Assembly (NCBI RefSeq): GCF_002028425.1
Contig: NZ_CP020042.1
Location: 5,059,560 to 5,123,559 of the forward strand
DNA: 64,000 bases
Reading direction: 5' to 3'
DNA from: Streptomyces katrae
Lineage (GTDB): Bacteria > Actinomycetota > Actinomycetes > Streptomycetales > Streptomycetaceae
Part shown: piece by piece, positions 49,701 to 57,446 of the stretch
Layout: every line of letters begins with the position of its first letter
How positions within the stretch are numbered: position 1 is the stretch's first letter
Made by a program: the position numbers and the translations under genes
Notes under the pieces: model-generated
The model's input: the letters and a program-made list of their open reading frames with translations, nothing else
Database searches by the model: none
Told to the model about the DNA's origin: nothing

Positions 49701-50789
49701 GACGGGGTCCGGGGCGGAGCCCCGGTTTCGGGAAGGGGCGGGGTGGGGGAGAACTCCCTCCCGCCGGAGCCCGCCGACCGCGCGACCCCGCACCGGCCCG
49801 CCGCCGACCCCACGGACGACCTCTGGGCCGGCGAAGCCGCCCAGCCCGCAGCCGCCGCCGGCCAGGGGCAGCCGTACCCGGCCGCCCCCGCCCCGGCCGC
49901 CCCCCGTGGCGCCGTCCCGGACGACGACCTCTGGGCCGGTGAGGCCACCCGAGCCGGAGCCCGAGCCCGAGCCGGAGCCCGGCAGGGGAGGCCGTACGTC
50001 CCCGGCCCGGCGCGGCAGACACCCGCCGGCACCGCCGCACCCGGAACCCGGCCCGACCAGGGCCCCCTCACCCCCGAGGAGGCCCGCACCATCGCCTCCT
50101 GGGACCGCGACCTCGACGCCCTGGAGGGCGAGCTGCTGCGCGCCCGCGCCGCCGTCCGGGACGTGGAGCTGCCCGGAGCCCTCTCCGCGAGCGAGCTCCT
50201 GCGGCTCGCCGCCGACGAGCAGGCCTTCGTGCGCGACCTCGCCCGCCCCATGCCCAAGCCCCCGCAGCCCGCAGCCCGCCAGGGCACCCGCTTCCACGCC
50301 TGGGTCGAGTCCCGCTTCGACGCCCTCCCCCTGCCCCACCTCGACGTCCTCGACCCCGCCGCCGACCTCCCCGGCACCGACCAGGAGATCGCCGACAGCG
50401 CCGACCTGGAGGCCCTCAAGGCCGCCTTCGAGCGCAGCGAGTACGCCGAGCGCACCCCGTACCGGATGGAGGCGCCCGTCCAGCTCACCCTCGCCGGCCG
50501 CGTCATCCGCGGCCGGATCGACGCCGTCTACCGCAACCCCGACGGCTCGTGGGAGGTCGTCGACTGGAAGACCGGCCGCAGCACCCAGGCCGACCCCCTC
50601 CAGCTCGCCGTCTACCGCCTGGCCTGGGCGGAAGCCACCGGCACCCCCCTCGAACGGGTCGGCGCCGCCTTCCTCCACGTCCGCAGCGGCCGCGTCATCC
50701 GCCCCCGTGACCTGCCCGGACGCGAGCGTCTTGAGCGGATCCTCCAAGGCAAAACGGGCACGGACGGCGCCCGGCAGGCGGACGGCTAG
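46722..50789 (+). CDS. adnB: AdnB-type helicase-nuclease subunit
   Basis: 1355 residues, the larger motor-nuclease partner. Helicase motifs: VAGAGSGKTTVMAARV (about 42-57), FTNKAAGELAERVRKA, LLDEYQDTSVAQ, GDPCQAIYGWRGAS and TAHKSKGLEWDVVVVPDL. The C-terminal RecB nuclease has GTRFHAWVESRFD and VVDWKTGRS followed by LQLAVYRLAW. Between motor and nuclease (about residues 860-1090) lies a 200-residue disordered linker with five exact DDLWAGEA motifs. GTG at 46722 is preceded by a leaderless promoter hexamer. Equivalent of Rv3201c. The complex processes double-strand breaks for recombination. Confidence 0.88.
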   Translation: MTAYASGRAPVLDDPEQLKELLGIPFTPEQLACVTAPPAPQVIVAGAGSGKTTVMAARVVWLVGTGAVAPEQVLGLTFTNKAAGELAERVRKALARAGITDPDPSPADADAGAAAGAAAGGEPRISTYHAFAGQLLKDHGLRIGLEPSARLLADATRFQLAAKVLREAPGPYPALTKSVPDLVSDLLALDGELSEHLVEPAELRAYDTELLGVLAGTKLTNEDLRKAPEAVRGRLELLELVVRYREAKRSRDLFDFGDQIALSARLATTRPEVGALLREEFRVVLLDEYQDTSVAQRLLLSGLFGGGTGHAVTAVGDPCQAIYGWRGASVANLDDFPEHFPHADGTPATRLSLSENRRSGGRLLDLANGLAAPLRAMHEGVEALRPAPGAERDGLVRCALLATHAEELEWLGDSVAHLVRTGTEPGEIAVLCRSAADFASIQAVLVARDVPVEVVGLSGLLHLPEVADLVSVCEVLQDPGANAALVRLLIGPRWRIGARDLALLGRLARQLVARPGASDGPDGRLAAAVEGVDPAEVVSLADALETFLDGSAAADLPFSPAARVRFAHLAQELRDLRRSLSDPLMDVLHRVLSTTGLDVELSASPHALAARRRETLSHFLDVAAGFAALDGEATLLAFLGFLRTAAQYEKGLDHALPGGENTVKVLTAHKSKGLEWDVVVVPDLCAGSFPKEKAPEAWTSYPKVLPYALRGDSATLPAGPEWTSAGLKSFKAALKSHKETEELRLGYVTFTRPRSLLLASGHWWGPTQKRRRGPSSFLQALHDHCAAGHGEIEAWAEAPAPDAENPALSAESSRDHSWPLPLDPASLTLRRAAAALVEAHLNTAPQTPAEYLWPPDCEDPSYDYEPAPPAPQQPDESVPVPADGTGAAGGGDDLWAGEAVPVPAEGIDAPGAPDDLWAGEAVPGPVDGTGAAGGGDDLWAGEAVPTDPWGEAPDGRAVPAPRAGDGTWAGGAVPVDPWGEAPAARPGAAGNGPDGVRGGAPVSGRGGVGENSLPPEPADRATPHRPAADPTDDLWAGEAAQPAAAAGQGQPYPAAPAPAAPRGAVPDDDLWAGEATRAGARARAGARQGRPYVPGPARQTPAGTAAPGTRPDQGPLTPEEARTIASWDRDLDALEGELLRARAAVRDVELPGALSASELLRLAADEQAFVRDLARPMPKPPQPAARQGTRFHAWVESRFDALPLPHLDVLDPAADLPGTDQEIADSADLEALKAAFERSEYAERTPYRMEAPVQLTLAGRVIRGRIDAVYRNPDGSWEVVDWKTGRSTQADPLQLAVYRLAWAEATGTPLERVGAAFLHVRSGRVIRPRDLPGRERLERILQGKTGTDGARQADG
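49395..49946 (+). repeat. Five DDLWAGEA motifs in the AdnB linker
   Basis: The exact octapeptide is encoded at 49395-49418, 49461-49484, 49527-49550, 49815-49838 and 49923-49946, plus a degraded DGTWAGGA near 49615. The first and third lie in near-identical longer blocks, showing internal duplication. Confidence 0.85.
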
Positions 50790-50792
50790 GCT
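50787..50792 (+). promoter_or_regulatory. Leaderless -10 hexamer (TAGGCT)
   Basis: TAGGCT ends seven bases before the dipeptidase ATG at 50800. It overlaps the adnB stop codon (TAG at 50787). Confidence 0.55.
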
Positions 50793-50799
50793 CGTGGCC

Positions 50800-52236
50800 A
50801 TGAGCGAAACCCCGGACAACGTCGTCCGCACGTACATCGACACCCACCGCGCGGCCTTCCTCGACGACCTCGCCGAGTGGCTGCGCATCCCGTCCGTCTC
50901 GGCCCAGCCCGAGCACGCGGGCGACGTACGCCGCAGCGCCGAATGGCTCGCCGCGAAGCTCAAGGAGACCGGGTTCCCGGTCGCCGAGGTCTGGGAGACC
51001 GCCGCGGGCACCGGGGCCCCCGCCGTCTTCGCCCACTGGCCCGCCGCCGACCCGGCCGCCCCCACCGTCCTCGTCTACGGCCACCACGACGTCCAGCCCG
51101 CCGCCCTCGCCGACGGCTGGCACACCGAGCCCTTCGAGCCCGTCGTCAAGGACGGCCGGATGTACGGGCGCGGCGCGGCCGACGACAAGGGGCAGGTCTT
51201 CTTCCACACCCTGGGCGTGCGCGCCCACCTCGCCGCCACCGGCGCCGAGGCCCCCGCCGTGCACCTCAAGCTCCTCATCGAGGGCGAGGAGGAGTCCGGT
51301 TCCCCGAACTTCCGCGCGCTCGTCGAGGCCCGCGCCGCCGAGCTCGCCGCCGACGTAGTGATCGTCTCCGACACCGGCATGTGGTCCGAGACCACCCCCA
51401 CCGTCTGCACCGGCATGCGCGGCGTCGCCGACTGCGAGATCGACTTCCACGGCCCCGACCAGGACATCCACTCGGGCGCCTTCGGCGGCGCCGTGCCCAA
51501 CCCGGCCACCGTGGCCGCCCGCCTCGTCGCGGCCCTGCACGACGCGGACGAACGGGTCACCATCCCCGGCTTCTACGACGGCATCGCCGAGCTCACCGAC
51601 GCCGAACGCCGGCTGATCTCCGAGCTGCCCTTCGACGAGGCCGAGTGGCTGCGCACGGCCAAGTCCCACGCCGCCGCCGGCGAGGCCGGCTACTCCACCC
51701 TGGAGCGCGTCTGGGCCCGCCCGACCGCCGAGGTCAACGGCATCGGCGGCGGCTACCAGGGCCCCGGCGGCAAGACGATCGTGCCCGCCTCCGCCCACCT
51801 GAAGCTGTCGTTCCGGCTGGTCTCGGGGCAGGACCCGTACGAGGTCGAGGCCGCCGTACGGGACTGGGTCGCGGCCCGGGTCCCGGCCGGGATCCGCCAC
51901 TCCATCACCTTCGGCGCGCCCACCCGCCCCTGCCTGACCCCGCTGGACCACCCCGCCCTGCAGTCCGTCGTCCGCGCCATGGGCCGGGCCTTCGGGCAGC
52001 AGGTCCGCTTCACCCGCGAGGGCGGCTCGGGCCCGGCGGCCGACCTCCAGGACGTCCTGGACGCCCCGGTCCTGTTCCTCGGCATCTCCGTCCCGTCCGA
52101 CGGCTGGCACTCCCCGAACGAGAAGGTCGAGCTGGACCTGCTCCTCAAGGGCGTCGAGACCGCCGCCCATCTGTGGGGCGACCTCGCCGAGAACTGGGCC
52201 CCGCCCGCGCCCGTCGCGGCCGCCGCCACCGCCTGA
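50800..52236 (+). CDS. M20-family dipeptidase
   Basis: 478 residues, zinc metallopeptidase of the M20 dipeptidase/carboxypeptidase group. Metal and catalytic motifs: VLVYGHHDVQPA (about 88-99), GRGAADDKGQVFFH (about 124-137), IEGEEESGSPNF (general base and metal Glu, about 161-172), SDTGMW, and HSPNEKVELDLL near the end. The lid domain with HSGAFGGAVPNP is typical. It should hydrolyse dipeptides in the cytosol. The ATG at 50800 begins 10 bp after adnB, with a leaderless promoter hexamer inside the adnB stop. In mycobacteria this slot holds an ion-channel gene (Rv3200c). Confidence 0.92.
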   Translation: MSETPDNVVRTYIDTHRAAFLDDLAEWLRIPSVSAQPEHAGDVRRSAEWLAAKLKETGFPVAEVWETAAGTGAPAVFAHWPAADPAAPTVLVYGHHDVQPAALADGWHTEPFEPVVKDGRMYGRGAADDKGQVFFHTLGVRAHLAATGAEAPAVHLKLLIEGEEESGSPNFRALVEARAAELAADVVIVSDTGMWSETTPTVCTGMRGVADCEIDFHGPDQDIHSGAFGGAVPNPATVAARLVAALHDADERVTIPGFYDGIAELTDAERRLISELPFDEAEWLRTAKSHAAAGEAGYSTLERVWARPTAEVNGIGGGYQGPGGKTIVPASAHLKLSFRLVSGQDPYEVEAAVRDWVAARVPAGIRHSITFGAPTRPCLTPLDHPALQSVVRAMGRAFGQQVRFTREGGSGPAADLQDVLDAPVLFLGISVPSDGWHSPNEKVELDLLLKGVETAAHLWGDLAENWAPPAPVAAAATA

Positions 52237-52296
52237 CCGCACACCCACGTCCGTACGCCTGCCTTGTCCCATCCACCGGGGGAGTTGGAAGTACCT

Positions 52297-53226
52297 GTGA
52301 GCACGCACACCGAGCGCGCACTGTCGCTCACCGCGCCCAGCGACATAGACCGCGCCGCGCACCACCGCCTCGACGAGGCCTGGCTCGCCGCCGCCTGGAG
52401 CCACCCGACGACCCGCGTCTTCGTCGTCTCCGGCGGCCAGGTGCTGATCGACGACACCCCCGACGGCGGCACCGGCATCGTGATGACCCCGGCCTTCGAG
52501 GCCCCGGTCACCGAGACCCACCGCTACTTCCTGGGCACCGACGAGGACGGCGTACGGTACTTCGCGCTGCAGAAGGACTCGCTGCCCGGCCGCATGGACC
52601 AGTCGGCCCGCCCCGCCGGGCTCCGCGAAGCCGGGCTGCTGCTGTCCCCGCGCGACGCCGGGCTGATGGTGCACGCGGTCGCCCTGGAGAACTGGCAGCG
52701 CATGCACCGCTTCTGCTCCCGCTGCGGCGAGCGCACCGTGGTCGCGGCCGCCGGGCACATCCGCCGCTGCCCGGGCTGTGGCGCCGAGCACTACCCGCGC
52801 ACCGACCCGGCGGTGATCATGCTGGTCACCGACGAGCAGGACCGTGCGCTGCTGGGCCGTCAGGTGCACTGGCCGGAGGGCCGCTTCTCCACGCTGGCCG
52901 GGTTCGTGGAGCCGGGCGAGTCGATAGAGCAGGCCGTGGTCCGCGAGGTGTGGGAGGAGGCGGGCGTGCGCATCGGCGCGGTCGAGTACGTCGCCAGCCA
53001 GCCCTGGCCCTTCCCGTCCAGCCTGATGCTGGGCTTCAACGCCCGGGCCGTCAGCTCCGAGATCACGGTCGACGGCGAGGAGATCCAGGAGGCCCGCTGG
53101 TTCTCCCGGGAGGAGCTGGCCGAGGCGTTCGAGTCCGGCGCGGTCCTCCCGCCGTCGGGGATCTCCATCGCGGCCCGCCTCGTCGAGCTCTGGTACGGCC
53201 GGCCGCTGCCCAAGCCCGCGCCGTAA
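52297..53226 (+). CDS. nudC: NADH/NAD+ pyrophosphatase (NudC)
   Basis: 309 residues. The zinc ribbon CSRCG...CPGCG (about 140-165) precedes the Nudix domain: GFVEPGESIEQAVVREVWEEAGV (box, about 203-225) and the NudC-specific SQPWPFPSSLM (about 234-244). It hydrolyses NAD(H) to NMN(H) and AMP and can remove NAD caps from RNA 5' ends. GTG at 52297 has GGGGGAG 12 bases ahead, a loose spacing. Equivalent of Rv3199c. It is followed by a 19-bp hairpin terminator. Confidence 0.94.
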   Translation: MSTHTERALSLTAPSDIDRAAHHRLDEAWLAAAWSHPTTRVFVVSGGQVLIDDTPDGGTGIVMTPAFEAPVTETHRYFLGTDEDGVRYFALQKDSLPGRMDQSARPAGLREAGLLLSPRDAGLMVHAVALENWQRMHRFCSRCGERTVVAAAGHIRRCPGCGAEHYPRTDPAVIMLVTDEQDRALLGRQVHWPEGRFSTLAGFVEPGESIEQAVVREVWEEAGVRIGAVEYVASQPWPFPSSLMLGFNARAVSSEITVDGEEIQEARWFSREELAEAFESGAVLPPSGISIAARLVELWYGRPLPKPAP

Positions 53227-53235
53227 CGTTCGTCA

Positions 53236-53279
53236 CACGCGCGGAAGGCCCCCGCCTGGGCGGGGGCCTTCCGCGCGTG
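53236..53279. terminator. Bidirectional 19-bp hairpin terminator
   Basis: Positions 53236-53254 (CACGCGCGGAAGGCCCCCG) pair perfectly with 53261-53279 between the convergent nudC and mycoredoxin genes. Confidence 0.85.
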
Positions 53280-53294
53280 CTCCGTGCCCGGAGG

Positions 53295-53555
53295 TCAGAC
53301 GGCCAGGGCCTGCTTGACCTGCGCGAGGCTCGGGTTCGTCATCACGGACTCGTTGCCGGCGGAGGACTTCACGAGCACGGTCGGGACGGTCTGGTTGCCG
53401 CCGTTGGCCTGCTCCACGAACTTGGCGGACTCGGGGTCGAGCTCGATGTTGATCTCGTTGTACGCGATGCCTTCCCGGTCCAGCTGCGTCTTCAGCCGGC
53501 GGCAGTAGCCGCACCAGGTGGTGCTGTACATCGTGACCGTGCCCGTGTCCTGCAT
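53295..53555 (-). CDS. Mycoredoxin (glutaredoxin-like, Mrx1)
   Basis: 86 residues with a thioredoxin/glutaredoxin fold. The active site is WCGYC (about residues 14-18), and the cis-Pro region is TVPTVLVK. It should reduce mycothiol mixed disulphides, since streptomycetes use mycothiol. AGAGGAG lies five to six bases before the ATG at 53555. Equivalent of Rv3198A, divergent from uvrD2 as in mycobacteria. Confidence 0.93.
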   Translation of the reverse strand: MQDTGTVTMYSTTWCGYCRRLKTQLDREGIAYNEINIELDPESAKFVEQANGGNQTVPTVLVKSSAGNESVMTNPSLAQVKQALAV

Positions 53556-53727
53556 GCTCGCTCCTCTGTGAGGTCTGGGGGACCGGAGTCCCGCCCGGTC
53601 CGAGTACACGAACGTACGCCGCCCCCCGGCCATTCCCGGCCCCCGCCCGGTATGACCCATCCGACAAACCGACCGGACCTGTGGACGGATTTCCCGCCCG
53701 CCCCACCCGACCTGGCAGCATGGCGGG

Positions 53728-55905
53728 GTGACAGCAGCAACGCACTCCCCCTCCTTCCCGGCCGGCCCGGGTACCGGCGCGGCCGGAGCCGACGCCGTGC
53801 TCCAGGGCCTCGACCCGGAGCAGCGCGAGGTCGCCACGACCCTGCGCGGCCCGGTGTGCGTGCTGGCCGGCGCCGGTACCGGCAAGACCCGCGCGATCAC
53901 CCACCGGATCGCCTACGGGGTCCAGTCCGGGCAGCTCATGCCCGCCAGCGTGCTCGCCGTCACCTTCACCAACCGGGCCGCCGGCGAGATGCGCGGCCGG
54001 CTGCGCGCCCTGGGCGCCGGCGGGGTCCAGGCCCGTACCTTCCACTCCGCCGCCCTGCGCCAGCTCCAGTACTTCTGGCCCCGGGCCATCGGCGGTGACG
54101 TCCCCCGCCTCCTCGAACGCAAGATCCAGTTCGTGGCCGAGGCCGGAGCGCGCTGCCGCGTCCGCCTCGACCGGGGCGAGCTGCGCGACGTCACCGGCGA
54201 GATCGAATGGGCCAAGGTCACCCAGACCGTCCCCGCCGACTACCCGGCAGCCGCCCTCAAGGCGGGCCGCGAGGCCCCCCGGGACGCGGCCGAGATCGCC
54301 CAGATCTACAGCACCTACGAGCAGCTCAAGCGCGACCGGGGGATGATCGACTTCGAGGACGTGCTGCTCCTGACCGTCGGCATCCTCCAGGACCGGCACG
54401 ACATCGCCGAGCAGATCCGCGCCCAGTACCAGCACTTCGTGGTGGACGAGTACCAGGACGTCAGCCCCCTCCAGCAGCGGCTGCTGGAGCTGTGGCTGGG
54501 CGAGCGCGACAACCTCTGCGTCGTCGGCGACGCCAGCCAGACCATCTACTCCTTCACCGGCGCCACCCCCGACCACCTGCTGGACTTCCGCACCCGCTAC
54601 CCGCAGGCCACCGTGGTCAAGCTGGTCCGCGACTACCGCTCCACCCCCCAGGTGGTCCACCTCGCCAACGGCCTGCTCGGCCAGGCCAAGGGCCGCGCCG
54701 CGGACCACCGGCTCGAGCTGGTCTCCCAGCGCGAGCCCGGGCCCGACCCGGTCTACGCCGAGTACCCCGACGAGCCCGCCGAGGCCGAGGGCGTCGCCCG
54801 CCGGGTCCGCGACCTGATCACCGCCGGGGTCCCGGCCGGCGAGATCGCCGTGCTCTACCGCATCAACGCCCAGTCCGAGGTCTACGAGCAGGCCCTCGCC
54901 GACGCCGGAGTCCCCTACCAGCTGCGCGGCGCCGAGCGCTTCTTCGAGCGGGCCGAGGTCCAGAAGGCGGTCCTCGCCCTGCGCGGAGCCGCCCGCTCCG
55001 CCGGCAACGACCCGCTCCTCGACGACGTCGTGGAGCTGGGCTCCCAGGTCCGGGCCGTGCTCAGCTCCACCGGCTGGACCGCCGAGCCGCCCGCCGGCTC
55101 GGGCGCCGTGCGCGACCAGTGGGAGTCGCTGGCCGCGCTGGTCCGCCTCGCCGAGGACTTCGCCCGCAGCAGGCCCGGCGCCGGTCTGGCCGAGCTCACC
55201 GTCGAGCTGGAGGAGCGCAAGGCCGCACAGCACGCGCCGACCGTCCAGGGCGTCACCCTCGCCTCGCTGCATGCCGCGAAGGGCCTGGAGTGGGACGCCG
55301 TGTTCCTCGTGGGCCTCACCGACGGCATGATGCCGATCACGTACGCCAAGACCGACGAGCAGGTCGAGGAGGAGCGCCGGCTCCTCTACGTCGGGGTCAC
55401 CCGGGCGCGGCTGCACCTGGCGCTCTCCTGGGCCCTCTCGCGGGCTCCGGGGGGCCGGGCCTCCCGACGCCCCAGCCGCTTCCTGAACGGCCTGCGGCCT
55501 GGCTCCGCGGCCCCCGCGGCGCGGGCGGGAGCCCAGGGCGAGCGCGGGGCCCGCAGACGCGGCAGCCGCGGGCCGGTGCTGTGCCGGGTCTGCGGCCGGA
55601 CCCTGACGGAGGCCGGGGACATCAAACTGATGCGCTGCGGGGACTGCCCCTCGGACATGGACGAGGGCCTCTACGAGCGGCTGCGCGAGTGGCGGGCCGG
55701 CCAGTCGAAGCTCCAGGGACTGCCCGCCTTCTGCGTCTTCACGGACAAGACGCTGATGGCCATCGCGGAGGCCGCGCCCACCGAGCCGGGCGAGCTCTCG
55801 ATGATCTCTGGAGTCGGCGGCCGCAAGCTCGACCGCTACGGGGCGGACGTCCTCGCCATCTGCGCAGGCCAGGAGCCTGCGGGTGAGGATCCTGACGACG
55901 CGTAG
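53728..55905 (+). CDS. uvrD2: ATP-dependent DNA helicase UvrD2
   Basis: 725 residues. Superfamily 1A motifs: LAGAGTGKTRAITHRI (about 46-61), TFTNRAAGEMRGRL, VVDEYQDVSPLQQRLL, GDASQTIYSFTGA and LHAAKGLEWDAVFLVG. The C-terminal part has the tetracysteine motif of mycobacterial UvrD2 (CRVCGRTL...MRCGDC, about 615-645) and an HRDC domain (LPAFCVFTDKTLMAIAEAAP, about 667-686). It acts in DNA repair. GTG at 53728; CAGCAT six bases upstream is a weak version of the leaderless hexamer. Equivalent of Rv3198c, divergent from the mycoredoxin gene. Confidence 0.93.
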   Translation: MTAATHSPSFPAGPGTGAAGADAVLQGLDPEQREVATTLRGPVCVLAGAGTGKTRAITHRIAYGVQSGQLMPASVLAVTFTNRAAGEMRGRLRALGAGGVQARTFHSAALRQLQYFWPRAIGGDVPRLLERKIQFVAEAGARCRVRLDRGELRDVTGEIEWAKVTQTVPADYPAAALKAGREAPRDAAEIAQIYSTYEQLKRDRGMIDFEDVLLLTVGILQDRHDIAEQIRAQYQHFVVDEYQDVSPLQQRLLELWLGERDNLCVVGDASQTIYSFTGATPDHLLDFRTRYPQATVVKLVRDYRSTPQVVHLANGLLGQAKGRAADHRLELVSQREPGPDPVYAEYPDEPAEAEGVARRVRDLITAGVPAGEIAVLYRINAQSEVYEQALADAGVPYQLRGAERFFERAEVQKAVLALRGAARSAGNDPLLDDVVELGSQVRAVLSSTGWTAEPPAGSGAVRDQWESLAALVRLAEDFARSRPGAGLAELTVELEERKAAQHAPTVQGVTLASLHAAKGLEWDAVFLVGLTDGMMPITYAKTDEQVEEERRLLYVGVTRARLHLALSWALSRAPGGRASRRPSRFLNGLRPGSAAPAARAGAQGERGARRRGSRGPVLCRVCGRTLTEAGDIKLMRCGDCPSDMDEGLYERLREWRAGQSKLQGLPAFCVFTDKTLMAIAEAAPTEPGELSMISGVGGRKLDRYGADVLAICAGQEPAGEDPDDA

Positions 55906-55916
55906 AAACTCGTCGG

Positions 55917-55955
55917 AAAAATAGTTTGCACATGCCCAGCCAATCCCCATAGGTT
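55917..55955 (+). promoter_or_regulatory. WblC-type promoter of the wblC leader
   Basis: TTGCAC (55926-55931) and TAGGTT (55950-55955) are 18 bp apart. The AT-rich AAAAATA run (55917-55923) ends two bases before the -35 element, the arrangement used by WhiB7/WblC with the housekeeping sigma factor. Transcription would begin near 55962 and leave a leader of about 615 nt. Confidence 0.6.
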
Positions 55956-56072
55956 CTTAGCAACGGAAACGGTGGCTTCTCCGAAGCCCCGGATCCGTGC
56001 TGTACTTATCCGAATACGCATGGGACAGGCCCCCGGGCCGGATCCCCGAGACGCCGAGAGGAGGCGAGACCA

Positions 56073-56393
56073 GTGACCAGCTTCATGACCTTCACCAAAA
56101 TGACCGATCGCTCGGTTGCCGCTTCCTGCCTGCTCGGTTCCGTCTCCCTCCGGGGCACCGGTCTGTCCGCGATTTCCGCCGACAAGCCCGCCCTGCTGGC
56201 GACCCTTCCGGTCAGCGAGCGCATTGAACGACCGACCAAGGCACTGGTGGCAGTAGCGGGAGCCCAGCAGGCGCATGGCGCCTATGACTTCGCGGCCGCA
56301 GCCGGTGCCGGATCCCAGACGCAGACGACGCAGCAGCAGAACCACCTGATGTGGGCCTTCCGTGGGCTCGAACCCTGGAGTGATCCAGCCTGA
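56073..56393 (+). CDS. Upstream ORF of the wblC leader
   Basis: GTG at 56073 with a very good GAGAGGAGG site about 8 bases ahead opens a 106-codon frame (starting VTSFMTFTKMTDRSVAASC) that ends at 56393, 24 nt before the terminator stem. Its third-position GC is lower than that of neighbouring genes, as expected for a frame selected for its RNA rather than its product. whiB7/wblC genes are known to be controlled by translation of a uORF coupled to attenuation; this frame is the natural candidate. If translated fully the peptide is unusually long for a leader. Confidence 0.6.
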   Translation: MTSFMTFTKMTDRSVAASCLLGSVSLRGTGLSAISADKPALLATLPVSERIERPTKALVAVAGAQQAHGAYDFAAAAGAGSQTQTTQQQNHLMWAFRGLEPWSDPA

Positions 56394-56417
56394 TCGCATG
56401 ATCAGGCCGGCGCCTTC

Positions 56418-56459
56418 AGGGCCGCGGAACCCCACCCGGGATCCGCGGCCCTTCTGTTT
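56418..56459 (+). terminator. Intrinsic attenuator in the wblC leader
   Basis: AGGGCCGCGGA (56418-56428) pairs perfectly with TCCGCGGCCCT (56442-56452), followed by TCTGTTTG. Alternative pairing is possible: GGATCCC in the uORF (around 56311) matches GGGATCC (56438-56444), and CGCGGCC (around 56291) matches GGCCGCG at 56420, which would open the terminator. Confidence 0.65.
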
Positions 56460-56576
56460 GTCCCCGAACGGGGACGACGGAGCGAAGGGGCCTCGGGACT
56501 GGCAGGACCAGGTAACAGCCGCCACCCGGCCGACCGGCCGGAACGACTAACCGAACAAGACGAGGAAGAGACAACC

Positions 56577-56948
56577 GTGCAACTCGAAGCGCACGCCCCG
56601 TCCGCACCGCAGACCCAAACGATCTCCCCGCCCGCAGTCCCGGAGGACCCCGCCTTGACCCCCCTCACCGCGCTCACCGCGCTCGACGACGCCATCGAGA
56701 ACCTCGGCGTCCCCGTACCGTGCCGGACCTTCGACCCCGAGGTCTTCTTCGCCGAGTCCCCGGCGGACGTCGAGTACGCCAAGTCCCTCTGCGGCACCTG
56801 CCCGCTGGTCGAGGCCTGCCTCGCCGGCGCCAAGGAGCGCCGCGAGCCCTGGGGCGTCTGGGGCGGAGAGCTCTTCGTCCAGGGCGTGGTCGTGGCCCGC
56901 AAGCGGCCCCGTGGCCGCCCGCGCAAGAACCCGGTTGCTGCGGCATGA
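56577..56948 (+). CDS. wblC: WhiB-family iron-sulfur regulator WblC (WhiB7)
   Basis: 123 residues. Four cluster cysteines: Cys in VPCRTFDPEVFF and SLCGTCPLVEAC. The GVWGGE turn and a C-terminal AT-hook (RGRPRKN, about 112-118) identify the WhiB7/WblC branch. It partners the housekeeping sigma factor to switch on ribosome-targeting antibiotic resistance genes and autoregulates. GTG at 56577 follows GAGGAAGAG. It equals Rv3197A and S. coelicolor SCO5190. The long leader with uORF and terminator lies upstream. Confidence 0.95.
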   Translation: MQLEAHAPSAPQTQTISPPAVPEDPALTPLTALTALDDAIENLGVPVPCRTFDPEVFFAESPADVEYAKSLCGTCPLVEACLAGAKERREPWGVWGGELFVQGVVVARKRPRGRPRKNPVAAA

Positions 56949-57277
56949 CCGCCACCGGAACCATCGACCGCCCCCTGACGCACGACCCCTTGAAGCAGGC
57001 CCCCATGTCCCCCCACACCAACACCAGCGAGCAGCCGCACGGCTCCGCCACCGCAGACTTCATCACCACCGGCGCGATCACCTCGCGTCAGAACAGGACC
57101 CGCGAAATGCAACTCATCCCAGAAGCCCTGGCCCGTGCGCATATGGACGACCGGCTGCGCGAGGTGGACGCCCAGCGTCACGCCGTGCGCCTGGTCGCCG
57201 CCCGGCGCATGCAGCGCAAGGCCGAGCGCGTCTCGCTGCGCGCCCGGCGCGCGCTGGCCATGGCCGTCATGCACTGA
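56945..57277 (+). CDS. Hypothetical protein co-translated with wblC
   Basis: 110 residues from the ATG at 56945, which overlaps the wblC stop (ATGA). The second half (MQLIPEALARAHMDDRLREVD onward) is a basic, arginine-rich helix with RRMQRKAERVSLRARRALAMAV and looks like the conserved part of the protein; the first half is low complexity. A later start near 57108 is possible. The family is unknown. A link to the WblC response is suggested only by the shared transcript. It is followed by two tandem terminators. Confidence 0.7.
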   Translation: MTATGTIDRPLTHDPLKQAPMSPHTNTSEQPHGSATADFITTGAITSRQNRTREMQLIPEALARAHMDDRLREVDAQRHAVRLVAARRMQRKAERVSLRARRALAMAVMH

Positions 57278-57330
57278 CGGCCCCGCACGGAGCCGGAACC
57301 CGGCCCCACACCAGTGCGGCGTGAACCCCG

Positions 57331-57401
57331 CCGTCGCCGGCCCCACCGGGCCGGCGACGGTACCTCCGGAGGGGCCGGTCCGAACGGACCGGTCCCTCCG
57401 G
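57331..57401. terminator. Two tandem hairpin terminators
   Basis: CCGTCGCCGGCCC (57331-57343) pairs perfectly with 57348-57360. A second 17-bp stem follows (57366-57382 with 57385-57401), with one G-T mismatch. Together they end the wblC operon. Confidence 0.75.
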
Positions 57402-57434
57402 TGCGTTGCGGAGCCGGGTACGGCACCCCGGGGA

Positions 57435-57440
57435 TATCGT
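57435..57440 (+). promoter_or_regulatory. Leaderless -10 hexamer (TATCGT)
   Basis: TATCGT ends six bases before the GTG at 57447 and decides this start over the adjacent GTG at 57444. Confidence 0.5.
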
Positions 57441-57446
57441 CTGGTG

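Noticed and set aside
42371..51065. Very long open frames (over 1400 codons) on the minus strand opposite adnA and adnB
   Set aside because: These are shadows of the real + strand genes in a GC-rich genome; they are rich in Gly/Ala/Arg and lack any domain.
56577..57277. Toxin-antitoxin pair formed by wblC and its overlapping partner
   Set aside because: wblC is clearly a WhiB regulator, and the partner is a basic helical protein with no toxin motif.
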